DNA from: Fulvimarina manganoxydans
Lineage (GTDB): Bacteria > Pseudomonadota > Alphaproteobacteria > Rhizobiales > Rhizobiaceae
DNA: 64,000 nt
NCBI RefSeq assembly: GCF_900176465.1
Contig: NZ_FWXR01000003.1
Coordinates: forward strand, 124,001 to 188,000
Direction of reading: 5' to 3'
The notes under the pieces are model-generated. The model was given only the letters and a program-made list of their open reading frames with translations. It did not search any database and was not told where the DNA came from. The position numbers were made by a program, and so were the translations under genes. Shown piece by piece: positions 1-7,372 of the stretch (position 1 is the first letter of the stretch; each line of letters begins with the position of its first letter).

Positions 1-1
1 C

Positions 2-300
2 CGTCCTGCCGCTTTCGTCCGCTACCTGGACGCCCCAAACACCGCTCTCGACGACACGCTCGGCGTGGCACTGGAGCTCACCCGCAGCAAGAAGAACAGC
101 CTCGCGCTGTGCGATCTCAACCGAGGGAAGATCGGTGCCTTCATTATCCGCCGACCGGCCGAGAGCATCGGTTACATGAAAGAAAAAGCGTGGCATTGCC
201 GTCTCCAAATTCGATGAATGGCTGCGCAGAAAGACACCGTACACACAATATGTCACGGAAAGAGAGGGGAGACGGCACCACTTTAAGGCTGAGGCTTGTC
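2..300 (+). pseudogene. Truncated, probably frameshifted gene at the left edge (unknown product)
   Basis: One reading frame is open from the window edge to a stop at 215-217 and has coding-like composition up to about position 180. The adjacent frame then continues from about 186 with protein-like sequence (residues such as KFDEWLRRK and YVTEREGRRHHF) and stays open to 482, where it runs into the oppositely oriented MarR gene. The switch falls on an A-rich run (179-187). I read this as the 3' part of one gene broken by a single-base frameshift. The 5' end lies outside the window. No family is recognised, and two unrelated short ORFs remain possible. Confidence 0.3.
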
Positions 301-428
301 ATTCGCGAGCTGCGCTAGTGGTGCAAGTTCGCTTTGCGAGAGGACGCACTGGTGCGTTGTTCTGTGAGCGGCCGCGCCTTTGGCGAGAAATAATCTGTGT
401 TCACAAAACTATGCGTATTGGAGGGTGG

Positions 429-866
429 TCATCGCAGACGCCGAACTCTGTCATTCAAGATCGCTTCCAGGCGTTGCGTTGAATGCCGTAGTTTCTCCGC
501 ATCGTCTGGATAACCGTCCAGCAGATATGTCTCGAATTCGGTCCAGACCGTTTGAACTTCGTTCCGGGCGGCTTTCCCCGTGTCGGTCAAACGCACAGTG
601 GTGAGTCGCTGATCAGTCTTGTGTTCACCTCGTAGAATTAGACCACGATCCGCAAAACGTTCGATCGATTTCGAAACTGTCGATGGTCTTACTCCGAGAC
701 GATCCGCCAACCGCGACACGGTAATTGGCTGACCTTCTGGATCCAGCTCCATTAGGAGGTGATCTTGTCCAGAGCGTAAGCCTAATTCTTGCAATCGAAG
801 ATCAAGCAGAAATCTCCCGCTCTTGATAATTCGGATCAAGCAAGGAACGAATTTGTTGTCTGTCAT
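429..866 (-). CDS. MarR-family transcriptional regulator
   Basis: A 145-aa protein of the length and layout of MarR winged-helix repressors: an N-terminal dimerisation helix, a helix-turn-helix around residues 47-75 (ITVSRLADRLGVRPSTVSKS), then a wing carrying the family's D-x-R signature (KTDQRLTTVRLT). It starts with ATG inside the end of an upstream small ORF (4-nt ATGA overlap at 863-866), so the two are translationally coupled. No adjacent efflux or catabolic gene is present to indicate a ligand. It sits in the accessory island rather than the conserved backbone. The family assignment is firm; the target is unknown. Confidence 0.85.
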   Translation of the reverse strand: MTDNKFVPCLIRIIKSGRFLLDLRLQELGLRSGQDHLLMELDPEGQPITVSRLADRLGVRPSTVSKSIERFADRGLILRGEHKTDQRLTTVRLTDTGKAARNEVQTVWTEFETYLLDGYPDDAEKLRHSTQRLEAILNDRVRRLR

Positions 867-1060
867 GCGACTTTTACCGGAACGCCTCGCGCACGGGCGG
901 CTTCGATGATTTTCCGTTCGACATCAGAAGTGGATAGTTCATCATTGCTTGGAATGCGCCGGGTTACGGCTCGTGCCGCTTCGCTTGCCGTGAGGTCGAG
1001 CCTTCGTTCCAACGTAGGCTCGATTTCGGCCTCGATTTCCTCGGCAAGTCTCTTTTCCAC
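863..1060 (-). CDS. Small hypothetical protein co-transcribed with the MarR regulator
   Basis: A 65-aa, charged, helical protein (Glu/Arg-rich N-terminal half, ending in RGVPVKVA) starting with GTG. Its stop overlaps the start of the MarR gene as ATGA, which supports a real two-gene operon. AAAGGC lies six bases upstream of the GTG as a possible ribosome site. There is no membrane segment or recognised motif. MarR regulators are often coupled to small partners, but no function can be read here. Confidence 0.5.
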   Translation of the reverse strand: MEKRLAEEIEAEIEPTLERRLDLTASEAARAVTRRIPSNDELSTSDVERKIIEAARARGVPVKVA

Positions 1061-1501
1061 TCTGCCTTTCCGTCACCGCATAACGGTTCGTTTAGAAGAG
1101 CCGGCGGGACGTCCGCCACTCTCCTCACATTGCCGGAAGCGCGCGCAAGCGTCCAGCCCCGCCCGTCTCCGCATAGCAGTTCGCCCCTGAAGGCCCGCCG
1201 GACGTCTGCGGTAAAGCGGATGATACGCCAGCTTCGGACAAGCGCAAGCGGTCGCCCCGGAGAGGGGGCGGCTTGCAATCCAAACCATGTTCGAAGATTG
1301 TGCTCTGTGGAGCGTGGAACCTCCCGACACGGAGCCCGCCAAGGCTTTGCGTGTCAGTCACAGAGCGCAGAAACGATCTCGCCAAAGATCCGTCCTGCGA
1401 AAAGAACGCGGCCGATCTAATCGTCGGTGCGCGAACACCGGCACTATGTCGGGAGTCCGGCCGTCATGCAAGAGCCCTCACGGGTAAAAGCGGTCGGGCC
1501 A
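1061..1501 (+). other. Gene-free stretch upstream of the structured leader
   Basis: Several overlapping open frames exist on both strands, but none has a convincing start, ribosome site or protein-like composition. Nothing recognisable is seen here. A promoter for the downstream structured element and exported protein (and another, minus-strand, for the MarR operon) must lie within it. Confidence 0.5.
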
Positions 1502-1598
1502 TTCTCTGTGATGGTTTCCACACTCCCGGCGCCAGCGCCGTTCGCTGGCGAGGCGCATAGCGCCGCCGGCCGTGGAAAGCCGGTTCGTGCACAGAGAA
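1502..1598 (+). promoter_or_regulatory. Candidate structured cis-regulatory RNA (branched stem with two hairpins)
   Basis: Nested perfect inverted repeats fold into one long element: outer stem TTCTCTGTG (1502-1510) with CACAGAGAA (1590-1598), middle stem TTTCCAC (1515-1521) with GTGGAAA (1572-1578), an inner CCGG/CCGG pair (1526-1529 with 1566-1569), and two terminal hairpins, CGCCAGCG/CGCTGGCG (1530-1537/1543-1550) and GGCGC/GCGCC (1552-1556/1560-1564). A competing hairpin GGTTC (1582-1586)/GAACC (1596-1600) excludes the outer stem. It ends five bases before the ATG at 1604, and the only Shine-Dalgarno-like bases (GAGA) lie inside the 3' arm. The pairing is directly visible; the regulatory role is inferred. 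Confidence 0.55.
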
Positions 1599-1603
1599 CC
1601 ATC

Positions 1604-2374
1604 ATGATCAGCAATTCGAATTCCGCTCGCATCCACCGCCGCGCCGTTCTCGCCGCGCTCGCAACGAGCGCGGCCACCGTCACCCTGCCGGCCAGCGCAG
1701 GCCAGGTGCCGAGCGAGGTCTCCGCAGAGATCGCCGCGCTCATGACGCGCTTCGTCGACCTCAAGCGCGCCTATGCCGAACTCGACGAAGCCCACGACCT
1801 TGCCCACTTCGCCCTGCCTGAATGGGCAGCGGAAGGCGAGATGTTCGTCATCGCCGACGGCTCATTCGTCGGCGCCATGTCACCATATCCGCAGGTGGCG
1901 GACTGGACCGCACCCGAGCACAATATGGAGCGCGTCCTCATTCGCCCGTCGCTCGACGACGTGGTGAGCTTCCACAAGAAGGTGGCGGACTTCGCCTGCC
2001 GAACGCCAGAGCGGCGGCGCGAGGTGCGCCGCAACGCCTTCGCGGCGATCCGCAAATGGATCGCCCGTCGCCGCGAACAGAAGGCCGAAATGGAAAAGGT
2101 CGGCCTGCCGAAGATCATCGCCATGCAGGCCGCGATCGATCGGGAGATCGCATCGGCCGATCGGCTCATCGAGGCGCTTGGACGTGCCGAGCCGGGCAAC
2201 CTGGACGTCGCAGTGGCGCGCCTCATCGTGACGTTGCATGAGGCGTACATGCTGGACGATCACATTGAGGTCGTCTGCTTCCGCACGCTCAATAGCCTGA
2301 TGCCTCATCTGCATGAGCCGGTTCGCGAGATCGCGGCGGACGTGGTCCGGCGCTTGGCTCCGGCGGGCGTCTGA
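1604..2374 (+). CDS. Exported protein of unknown function with twin-arginine-like signal
   Basis: A 256-aa protein. The open frame extends upstream to 1427, but that part covers the structured leader, so the ATG at 1604 is the sensible start. It begins with a signal peptide: a polar N-region, a twin Arg (HRRAVLAALA), a hydrophobic core and an Ala-rich cleavage region (LPASAGQ, about residue 33). The mature part is soluble, rich in charged helices (for example RRREVRRNAFAAIRKW around residues 140-160), with no recognised domain. It is followed by an intrinsic terminator at 2397. It stands alone between the leader and the capsid operon. Passenger gene of a mobile element is a guess from context. 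Confidence 0.65.
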   Translation: MISNSNSARIHRRAVLAALATSAATVTLPASAGQVPSEVSAEIAALMTRFVDLKRAYAELDEAHDLAHFALPEWAAEGEMFVIADGSFVGAMSPYPQVADWTAPEHNMERVLIRPSLDDVVSFHKKVADFACRTPERRREVRRNAFAAIRKWIARRREQKAEMEKVGLPKIIAMQAAIDREIASADRLIEALGRAEPGNLDVAVARLIVTLHEAYMLDDHIEVVCFRTLNSLMPHLHEPVREIAADVVRRLAPAGV

Positions 2375-2396
2375 CCTTCACCAAACCGACGACGAG

Positions 2397-2426
2397 GGGC
2401 CGGCAATCCGCCGGCCCTTTCGTTTC
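2397..2426 (+). terminator. Rho-independent terminator after the exported-protein gene
   Basis: Perfect 8-bp stem GGGCCGGC (2397-2404) / GCCGGCCC (2410-2417) with a 5-nt loop, followed by TTTCGTTTCT. It lies 22 bp after the stop codon. Confidence 0.8.
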
Positions 2427-2608
2427 TGTGGATAACTCGCAAAATCATAGAAGTCATTGCGGTACGTCCTGAGACGTAGTGAGACGTGACTGCACACCAA
2501 TGCACAGTATTGGATATTGCCGGTAATATTCGCTGCCGGTATCGCCTCTTTCTTCAAAAGTATTTTCGATCCACGAATAGCCCGTGCTTTCCAAAACGGG
2601 ACAAATCA

Positions 2609-3040
2609 ATGCTCTCCCTCCGAGAATATTCAAAAAAGCGCAGTCGCGCCGAACAGACAACGCGTGATTACCTCGCCCGAATGGGCGCCAAAGCGATGTA
2701 CGTCGACGGTGAGCGAGTGCTGTCGACCGGCGACATGATCCGGATCGAGGCTTCGCTCTATCTCGTGGAATGCGGCCTCGCGGTCTCGACAGCCTGCCGG
2801 CTCGTCGAGATGGCCGCCGCCGAGTTCGAAGCCCTCACCGTCAATGAGGAGCACTCTGCCTGGATCGTCTGGCGCCCGGCCGCCGACGAGGTGACGGTCG
2901 ACGAGCACTGGATCGTCCACACTGCGGATGAAGCGGTGTCGCTCATGTATCAGCACGACGACGCCTTCATCCTCCCGATCCGCCGCATCCTCCGCGCCGC
3001 CCTCGATCGGGCCCTCGGCAAGGTGCGCGCCGATGCCTGA
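2609..3040 (+). CDS. Hypothetical phage-associated protein, first gene of the capsid operon
   Basis: A 143-aa protein; the open frame runs further upstream, but the sequence becomes protein-like only from the ATG at 2609. It has a basic N-terminus (MLSLREYSKKRSRAEQ), then a helical segment (residues about 38-72, with ECGLAVSTACRLVEMAAAEF) that could hold a helix-turn-helix, and a helical C-terminal tail. Its stop overlaps the next start by 8 nt (ATGCCTGA), so it belongs to the operon ending in the capsid gene. No family was recognised. Regulatory or structural roles are both possible. Confidence 0.6.
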   Translation: MLSLREYSKKRSRAEQTTRDYLARMGAKAMYVDGERVLSTGDMIRIEASLYLVECGLAVSTACRLVEMAAAEFEALTVNEEHSAWIVWRPAADEVTVDEHWIVHTADEAVSLMYQHDDAFILPIRRILRAALDRALGKVRADA

Positions 3041-3245
3041 GATCGAAATCCCTGCCGTCGATGGGGCCATCATCGACGAGTTCGGGCGAACGTTCGTCGT
3101 GGTCGACGGCATGCCGCTCCAGCTCGTCCTGTCGCCCGACGAAATGAGGGCATGGGCGGTGCGCTTGATTGAAACCGCCGATCGCCTTGATGCCCACGCC
3201 CTCCGTGTCGCCGATGACGCGATCCAGAAGGCGAGGGTGCATTGA
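3033..3245 (+). CDS. Small hypothetical protein in the capsid operon
   Basis: A 70-aa acidic protein beginning MPEIEIPAVDGAIID. Its start lies inside the stop region of the preceding gene (8-nt overlap), and its stop overlaps the next ATG (TGATG at 3243-3247), the spacing typical of tightly packed phage morphogenesis genes. The first half is predicted beta-strand (FGRTFVVVDGMPLQLVL), the second an amphipathic helix. No family was recognised. Confidence 0.6.
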   Translation: MPEIEIPAVDGAIIDEFGRTFVVVDGMPLQLVLSPDEMRAWAVRLIETADRLDAHALRVADDAIQKARVH

Positions 3246-3676
3246 TGGCGATCAAGTACGAAAAGTATGACCGGCTCGCCTCTCGCGCGGTGGACAAGCT
3301 CTATGGCGAGCCGTCCACCATCCTGCCCATGACCGCCGCAGCGGCCAACGGGCGGGCGGCACGTGATCCCGATCGCGAGCCGCACGAGGCCAAGGGCGTC
3401 TTCGATCGCAAGGCGGCCGACGCGGCGGTCCAGTTCGGCAGTCGCGGGCCAGGACGCGGCAACGATCTCAACACCACAGCCAATGGCGTGAAGATGACCT
3501 TCAGCGTCGATCGCGCCGAGCTTGTCGACGAAGCCGGCAACGAGGTCCCGGTTCGCGTCGGCGACGTGATCGAGCTCACCGATCGCCCGGGCTCGCCGAA
3601 GTATCGGATCGCCCGCGTCCTCCCTGGCAACTCCGTCCGCGTCGATCTCGAATTGGAGGTGATCCATGCCTCATGA
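3245..3676 (+). CDS. Phage protein of possible head-completion/head-tail joining type
   Basis: A 143-aa protein read from the ATG at 3245 (TGATG junction; the TTG three bases upstream is the other option). The N-terminal 80 residues are basic and Ala/Gly-rich. The C-terminal 60 residues form a beta-rich module (VPVRVGDVIELTD... KYRIARVLP) of the sort seen in small head-tail connector proteins. It overlaps the start of the capsid gene by 11 nt. The call rests on position and on the fold-like pattern, not on a recognised signature. Confidence 0.5.
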   Translation: MAIKYEKYDRLASRAVDKLYGEPSTILPMTAAAANGRAARDPDREPHEAKGVFDRKAADAAVQFGSRGPGRGNDLNTTANGVKMTFSVDRAELVDEAGNEVPVRVGDVIELTDRPGSPKYRIARVLPGNSVRVDLELEVIHAS

Positions 3677-5552
3677 CCATCTCACACGCCGTCTGCCGGG
3701 TGTCAGATCGGCTTCGACCTACAATGAGGACACCGGAACCTTCGAGGCGGTGATCGCGACCGATGCACCGGTCGAGCGATACATGCCGGGCGAAGGCCGG
3801 GTGAACGAAGTCCTCGACGTGCGCGGCGCCAATCTCGACCGCGTCGCCGGCGGCATGGCGCTCTTGGACAGCCATCGGGCGGGGACCTTCGCCGATCGCC
3901 TCGGCACCGTCGAGACGATCAAACGCCAGAGCAACACGCTCGTGGCGACGATCCGCCTGTTCGACGACGAGCGGGCGGCCCCGGTGCGCTCGGCGCTCCG
4001 GGCCGGCCATCGCCTCGGAATCTCCATCGGCTATCGAGTGCGGAAGTACGAAGCCGACGACGCCGATCCCCCGAACTTCAGAGCCACGGCATGGGACCTC
4101 CTGGAGGTCTCAGTCGTCAACATCCCGGCCGATGCCGGGGCATCAACCCGAGCATTGGAGAACGAAATGCCTCAGGCAAACGCCACCGGCCGCCGACCGG
4201 AAGAGACGACCACGACTGCCGATCCCGACACCGCCGCCCGCAGCGCGATCGAGAACCCGCCCGCGTCGAACCAGACGATCGCGGCCGAAGCGGCGCGCGC
4301 CGAGCGCGCCCGTGTCACGACTGTCCAGGCTCTCGGACGCCGGTTCAACATGACCGATGAATTCACCCGCGCCCATGTCGACGCCGGCACGACGGAAGCC
4401 GAGTTTCGAAGCGCCATCACAGAGCACATGATCCAAGAGCAAGAGCGGACTGCTTCCTTCCCGCATATCGAGACACGCGGCATGCAGGACGAGACGGTCA
4501 CCCGCCGATCGCTCGTGACCAACGCGCTTCTTCACCGGACGGGCGTCGTCGACGAGTTGTCGGAAGGCGCCCGCGAATGGCGCGGCATGACCGCGATCGA
4601 GATCGCCCGGGCGATGCTGCGAGCCTCCGGCGAGAGCGATCGCGGATCGCCGAATGAAGTCCTCAAGCGGGCGATGCATTCGACCTCGGACTTCACCTTC
4701 ATCCTGAACCAGGTGACGGAACAGACCCTCCTTTCCGGCTATCAGAGCTATCCGAACACGTTCGACTTGATCGCCACCCGCAACGTCGTCAGCGACTTCC
4801 GCGAAATCCGCGTCATCGACGTCGGGTCGGCGCCGAACCTTCTCCCGGTGAACGAGCATGGAGAGTTCAAGCGAGGGACCATCCGGGAATCGCAGGAGAG
4901 TTTCCACCTCGCGACCTTCGGTCGGGTGATGGCGCTGACGCGTCAAACCCTGATCAACGATCGCCTCGGCGTTTTCACCCGCGCCGTCCAGGAATGGGGC
5001 CGAAAGGCCGCCAAGCTCGAGGGCGACATCGTGTGGGCGCAGGTGATCGAGAACGCGAAGCTCGCGGACGGCAAAGGCCTCTTTCACGCCGACCATGGCA
5101 ATCTCGGCTCGGCCGCGGCTCTGAGCCTCGCCTCGCTCAAGGCGGCCCGCACGACTTTCCGGAAGCAGAAGGACCTCGACGGCGAGCCGATCAACATCGC
5201 GCCGCAGTATCTCTTCGTCGGCTCCGACCTCGAGATCGAGGCGCAGGCGATCGTATCGAGCACGACGACACCGCAGACGATCGACCAAGTCATTCCGGAA
5301 GCAATTAGGTCGATCACGCCGGTCTATGAGCACCGCCTGGACGCCCTCGGAACGACCGCCTGGTTCCTCTTCGCCAGCGCGCAACAGACGATGGGGAGAG
5401 GCCTCCAGTACGCCTATCTGGCCGGCCAGGAACAGCCGTTCTTCGATGAGCGCGTGGGCTTCGACATCGATGGCATCGAATACAAGCTCCGGCATGATTT
5501 CGGAGCCGGGCTCACCGATTACCGGTTCGCCTACAAAAATCCTGGGGCCTAA
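3666..5552 (+). CDS. Fused HK97-type prohead protease / major capsid protein
   Basis: A 628-aa protein. Residues about 20-165 form the HK97-family prohead protease: His70 (ALLDSHRAG), Ser120 (HRLGISIGYRV) and the downstream W-DLLEVSVVNIPAD block fit the catalytic and core positions. Residues about 170-260 are a low-complexity, Thr/Ala/Glu-rich linker or delta-like region. From about residue 275 to the end is a capsid domain typical of protease-capsid fusion proteins. In the family the protease cleaves the delta region during head maturation. The gene closes a tightly overlapping four-gene operon and is followed by a strong terminator. Terminase, portal and tail genes are absent from both sides, which is unusual. 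Confidence 0.88.
   Translation: MPHDHLTRRLPGVRSASTYNEDTGTFEAVIATDAPVERYMPGEGRVNEVLDVRGANLDRVAGGMALLDSHRAGTFADRLGTVETIKRQSNTLVATIRLFDDERAAPVRSALRAGHRLGISIGYRVRKYEADDADPPNFRATAWDLLEVSVVNIPADAGASTRALENEMPQANATGRRPEETTTTADPDTAARSAIENPPASNQTIAAEAARAERARVTTVQALGRRFNMTDEFTRAHVDAGTTEAEFRSAITEHMIQEQERTASFPHIETRGMQDETVTRRSLVTNALLHRTGVVDELSEGAREWRGMTAIEIARAMLRASGESDRGSPNEVLKRAMHSTSDFTFILNQVTEQTLLSGYQSYPNTFDLIATRNVVSDFREIRVIDVGSAPNLLPVNEHGEFKRGTIRESQESFHLATFGRVMALTRQTLINDRLGVFTRAVQEWGRKAAKLEGDIVWAQVIENAKLADGKGLFHADHGNLGSAAALSLASLKAARTTFRKQKDLDGEPINIAPQYLFVGSDLEIEAQAIVSSTTTPQTIDQVIPEAIRSITPVYEHRLDALGTTAWFLFASAQQTMGRGLQYAYLAGQEQPFFDERVGFDIDGIEYKLRHDFGAGLTDYRFAYKNPGA
4157..4169 (+). promoter_or_regulatory. 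Possible internal ribosome site and start for a capsid-only product
   Basis: GGAG (4157-4160) is followed after six bases by an in-frame ATG (4167, codon 168), exactly between the protease domain and the linker/capsid part. Nested in-frame starts for scaffold or capsid products are known in tailed phages (for example lambda C/Nu3). Here it is a sequence observation only. Confidence 0.3.
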
Positions 5553-5624
5553 TCCCAGCTCAGAGATCGTCCGGAACCTATGGCTGGGGCACCGGACGAA
5601 ATGCCCGATCCTCCTCTCGGGCAG

Positions 5625-5656
5625 GGCCCTCGGTCTCACGACCGAGGGCCTTTTGC
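5625..5656 (+). terminator. Rho-independent terminator of the capsid operon
   Basis: Perfect 10-bp stem GGCCCTCGGT (5625-5634) / ACCGAGGGCC (5641-5650) with a 6-nt loop, followed by TTTTGCG. It lies about 70 bp after the capsid stop codon. Confidence 0.85.
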
Positions 5657-5657
5657 G

Positions 5658-5807
5658 TTACGCCATCAGTGCCAGAACGAATCCGATGAGCGGCAAGGGA
5701 ATGATGGCGGCGGCCGGGCGCCAAGGCGCGCGAATGCCGGTGTCCCTCTCAAAGCAATGCGCCACCACGGCAGCGGTGATGCCGGCGACTTCAACAGCGA
5801 TCGTCAT
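5658..5807 (-). CDS. Small hydrophobic protein (possible holin-like partner or frameshifted tail)
   Basis: A 49-aa ORF from an ATG at 5807, with two hydrophobic stretches (IAVEVAGITAAVVA and AAAIIPLPLIGFVLALM). It starts inside the end of the next upstream small membrane ORF (17-nt overlap). Either the two are translationally coupled small membrane proteins, as in phage lysis cassettes, or a one-base change in the C-run near 5815-5820 has split one protein of about 130 aa with four membrane segments. The sequence alone does not decide. Confidence 0.4.
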   Translation of the reverse strand: MTIAVEVAGITAAVVAHCFERDTGIRAPWRPAAAIIPLPLIGFVLALMA

Positions 5808-6069
5808 GACCAGAAGGAGAGGGGTGTCGCGTGTGGATCGCGGTGAACGCGACATAGGCAAGCACGATCCCAAGGCCTGCCCATGCTGCGGCAAGTGGGC
5901 AGTATAGGCCCCGGAAAAGCGCGCTCGCCTCGATTCCGTTTGACAGTCCAGCACGCCGCGCCGCTTCCCGGTGATGAGGCTGAGGGCGATGCCCAAGACC
6001 GTACTTGGCGGCGAAGACGAAGAACGCGATCGTGGTTATGAGAAAGCATGCGACGGAGCCGTAGACCAT
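5791..6069 (-). CDS. Small membrane protein next to the capsid operon
   Basis: A 92-aa ORF: membrane segment 1 at residues 4-24 (SVACFLITTIAFFVFAA), a basic His/Arg-rich loop, and membrane segment 2 at about residues 58-80 (AAAWAGLGIVLAYVAFTAI). The C-terminal ten or so residues look out of character, which fits either a short tail overlapping the next ORF or a frameshift. It is convergent with the capsid operon and divergent from the three-gene operon at 6287. Holin is possible from size and topology but not shown. Confidence 0.45.
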   Translation of the reverse strand: MVYGSVACFLITTIAFFVFAAKYGLGHRPQPHHREAARRAGLSNGIEASALFRGLYCPLAAAWAGLGIVLAYVAFTAIHTRHPSPSGHDDRC

Positions 6070-6286
6070 CTGGACGCCCTTTCATCCGAAGGGGCGAAGG
6101 ATAGCACGGCTTCGTCGGTCTCGATCCATGGAAGAGGCTCTTTCATCCGGCTCGAACAGCAAGCCCCACATCGCCCTTACCTTTCACGTCGGAGATCATG
6201 CGCATTTTCCGGAAGTCTACCGCTATCGCGGATTGTCTTTCGCATGACCTTCTGGCTTCCTTAGCAAGCGGAGCCAAGGAGATTCT

Positions 6287-7372
6287 ATGCCAACGATTTA
6301 TGAACTTGGGCGCAGCATGCGCGATCGGATGCCTTGGACGGTGGGGCGAAAGATTCTCGAGCAGCATGATGTCTCCAGAGGTCGTGGATGGGACAACACA
6401 CTCGAAAAGCTTGCAGACGAGGATATCGACTTTTCCGGCGTGATCGAGCCGGTCCGGCTCTCTCTGTTCGAACATACGCTGTGCGGCGAAAAGCTCTCGC
6501 GGTTCTATCGCGTGGACAGCCGAACCATGTCCGAGTTCCGCGAAGCGGCCTTCGATCTCCGTCCGAATGACAGCATTTTTCGCGACAAATTTCCTATAGT
6601 CGTTGATGAAGACGATCTACGAGGCGCACCTCTCGGTCATACTCTGATCGACGTCTCGCAGACAGATACTGGAACTGCGATAATCTTCTCTTCCGTCCGA
6701 AGCGTGATGGTTCGGGAAGAGCTCCACCCAGAGGATTTCCCGTTAGGTTCGGCCGCGGCGAAGGGCAACTACGATGAAATTATCGGGATAAAAAACAAAC
6801 GAGTGCAAGGGTTGGATATCGTTTGGTTGCCTGAGCAGGGAGACATCGCAGAGGTTCGGGTAGACTACCCCCATGGAATGCTTCGGAACGCTGGTGAATA
6901 TGCGCACGACAAAGTTCGCTCTCATCTCATGGCTGAACTCGGAAGAGACTACCTCGGCGAACCTATAAACCTGTTCCCGCTGATTTCCCGAATGTATCAC
7001 GATCATGCGGAGGGGTCAGTCGTTGAGCTTGCATTTGGAACAACCACAGCTTCTCTGAAGCATGAGAAAATGCGTCGTGGCTCTATCTCGCTGCGTGATG
7101 AGCGCTATCATCGTGGTGGCCTTGCCGCCCTATCTGCGCCGATATCTCCGTTCAAAGTGAGTATTGAGTGGGAGAGAGCGATCGATGAGCGGATGCGTTC
7201 GAAGCCAGAACTAAACCTACATTCAAATTCCCGAACCAGTGGGTCGGAACAGCCTGTGCTCCTTGATGCAGTTATTAGGAACTGTATGGGCGTTGAGGAT
7301 TACGAATTTGTTCGGGGACGTATCTTACAACATTTAGCGTCCGTGATTTCACTCGAATCGGCTGAGGCATGA
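6287..7372 (+). CDS. Protein of unknown function, first gene of a three-gene nuclease operon
   Basis: A 361-aa soluble protein with no signal peptide or membrane segment. A strong ribosome site (AAGGAGA, 6276-6282) lies five bases before the ATG. No known domain is recognised. The most conserved-looking parts are around residues 40-75 (DIDFSGVIEPVRLSLFEHTL) and a beta-rich block near 245-300 (VVELAFGTTTASLKHEKMRRG then PFKVSIEWERAIDE). Base composition is visibly richer in A/T than the flanking chromosome, and codons such as AAA, TTA and ATA are used. Its stop overlaps the next gene as ATGA. As the largest member of an operon ending in a predicted nuclease it could be the sensor or core component; that is inference. 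Confidence 0.7.
   Translation: MPTIYELGRSMRDRMPWTVGRKILEQHDVSRGRGWDNTLEKLADEDIDFSGVIEPVRLSLFEHTLCGEKLSRFYRVDSRTMSEFREAAFDLRPNDSIFRDKFPIVVDEDDLRGAPLGHTLIDVSQTDTGTAIIFSSVRSVMVREELHPEDFPLGSAAAKGNYDEIIGIKNKRVQGLDIVWLPEQGDIAEVRVDYPHGMLRNAGEYAHDKVRSHLMAELGRDYLGEPINLFPLISRMYHDHAEGSVVELAFGTTTASLKHEKMRRGSISLRDERYHRGGLAALSAPISPFKVSIEWERAIDERMRSKPELNLHSNSRTSGSEQPVLLDAVIRNCMGVEDYEFVRGRILQHLASVISLESAEA

Noticed and set aside
1502-1598. Integron attC site or transposon end
   Set aside because: The element lacks the attC core sites and bulged-hairpin pattern, and there is no adjacent integrase or transposase gene in the window.
1427-1603. Upstream extension of the exported-protein ORF
   Set aside because: It would translate straight through the stem-rich element and would bury the signal peptide; the ATG at 1604 is consistent with a signal sequence.
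4143-5639. Long minus-strand open frame (498 codons) opposite the capsid gene
   Set aside because: It is the complement of strongly biased high-GC coding sequence; composition is Arg/Asp-rich and no family features are seen. The plus-strand capsid gene explains the region.
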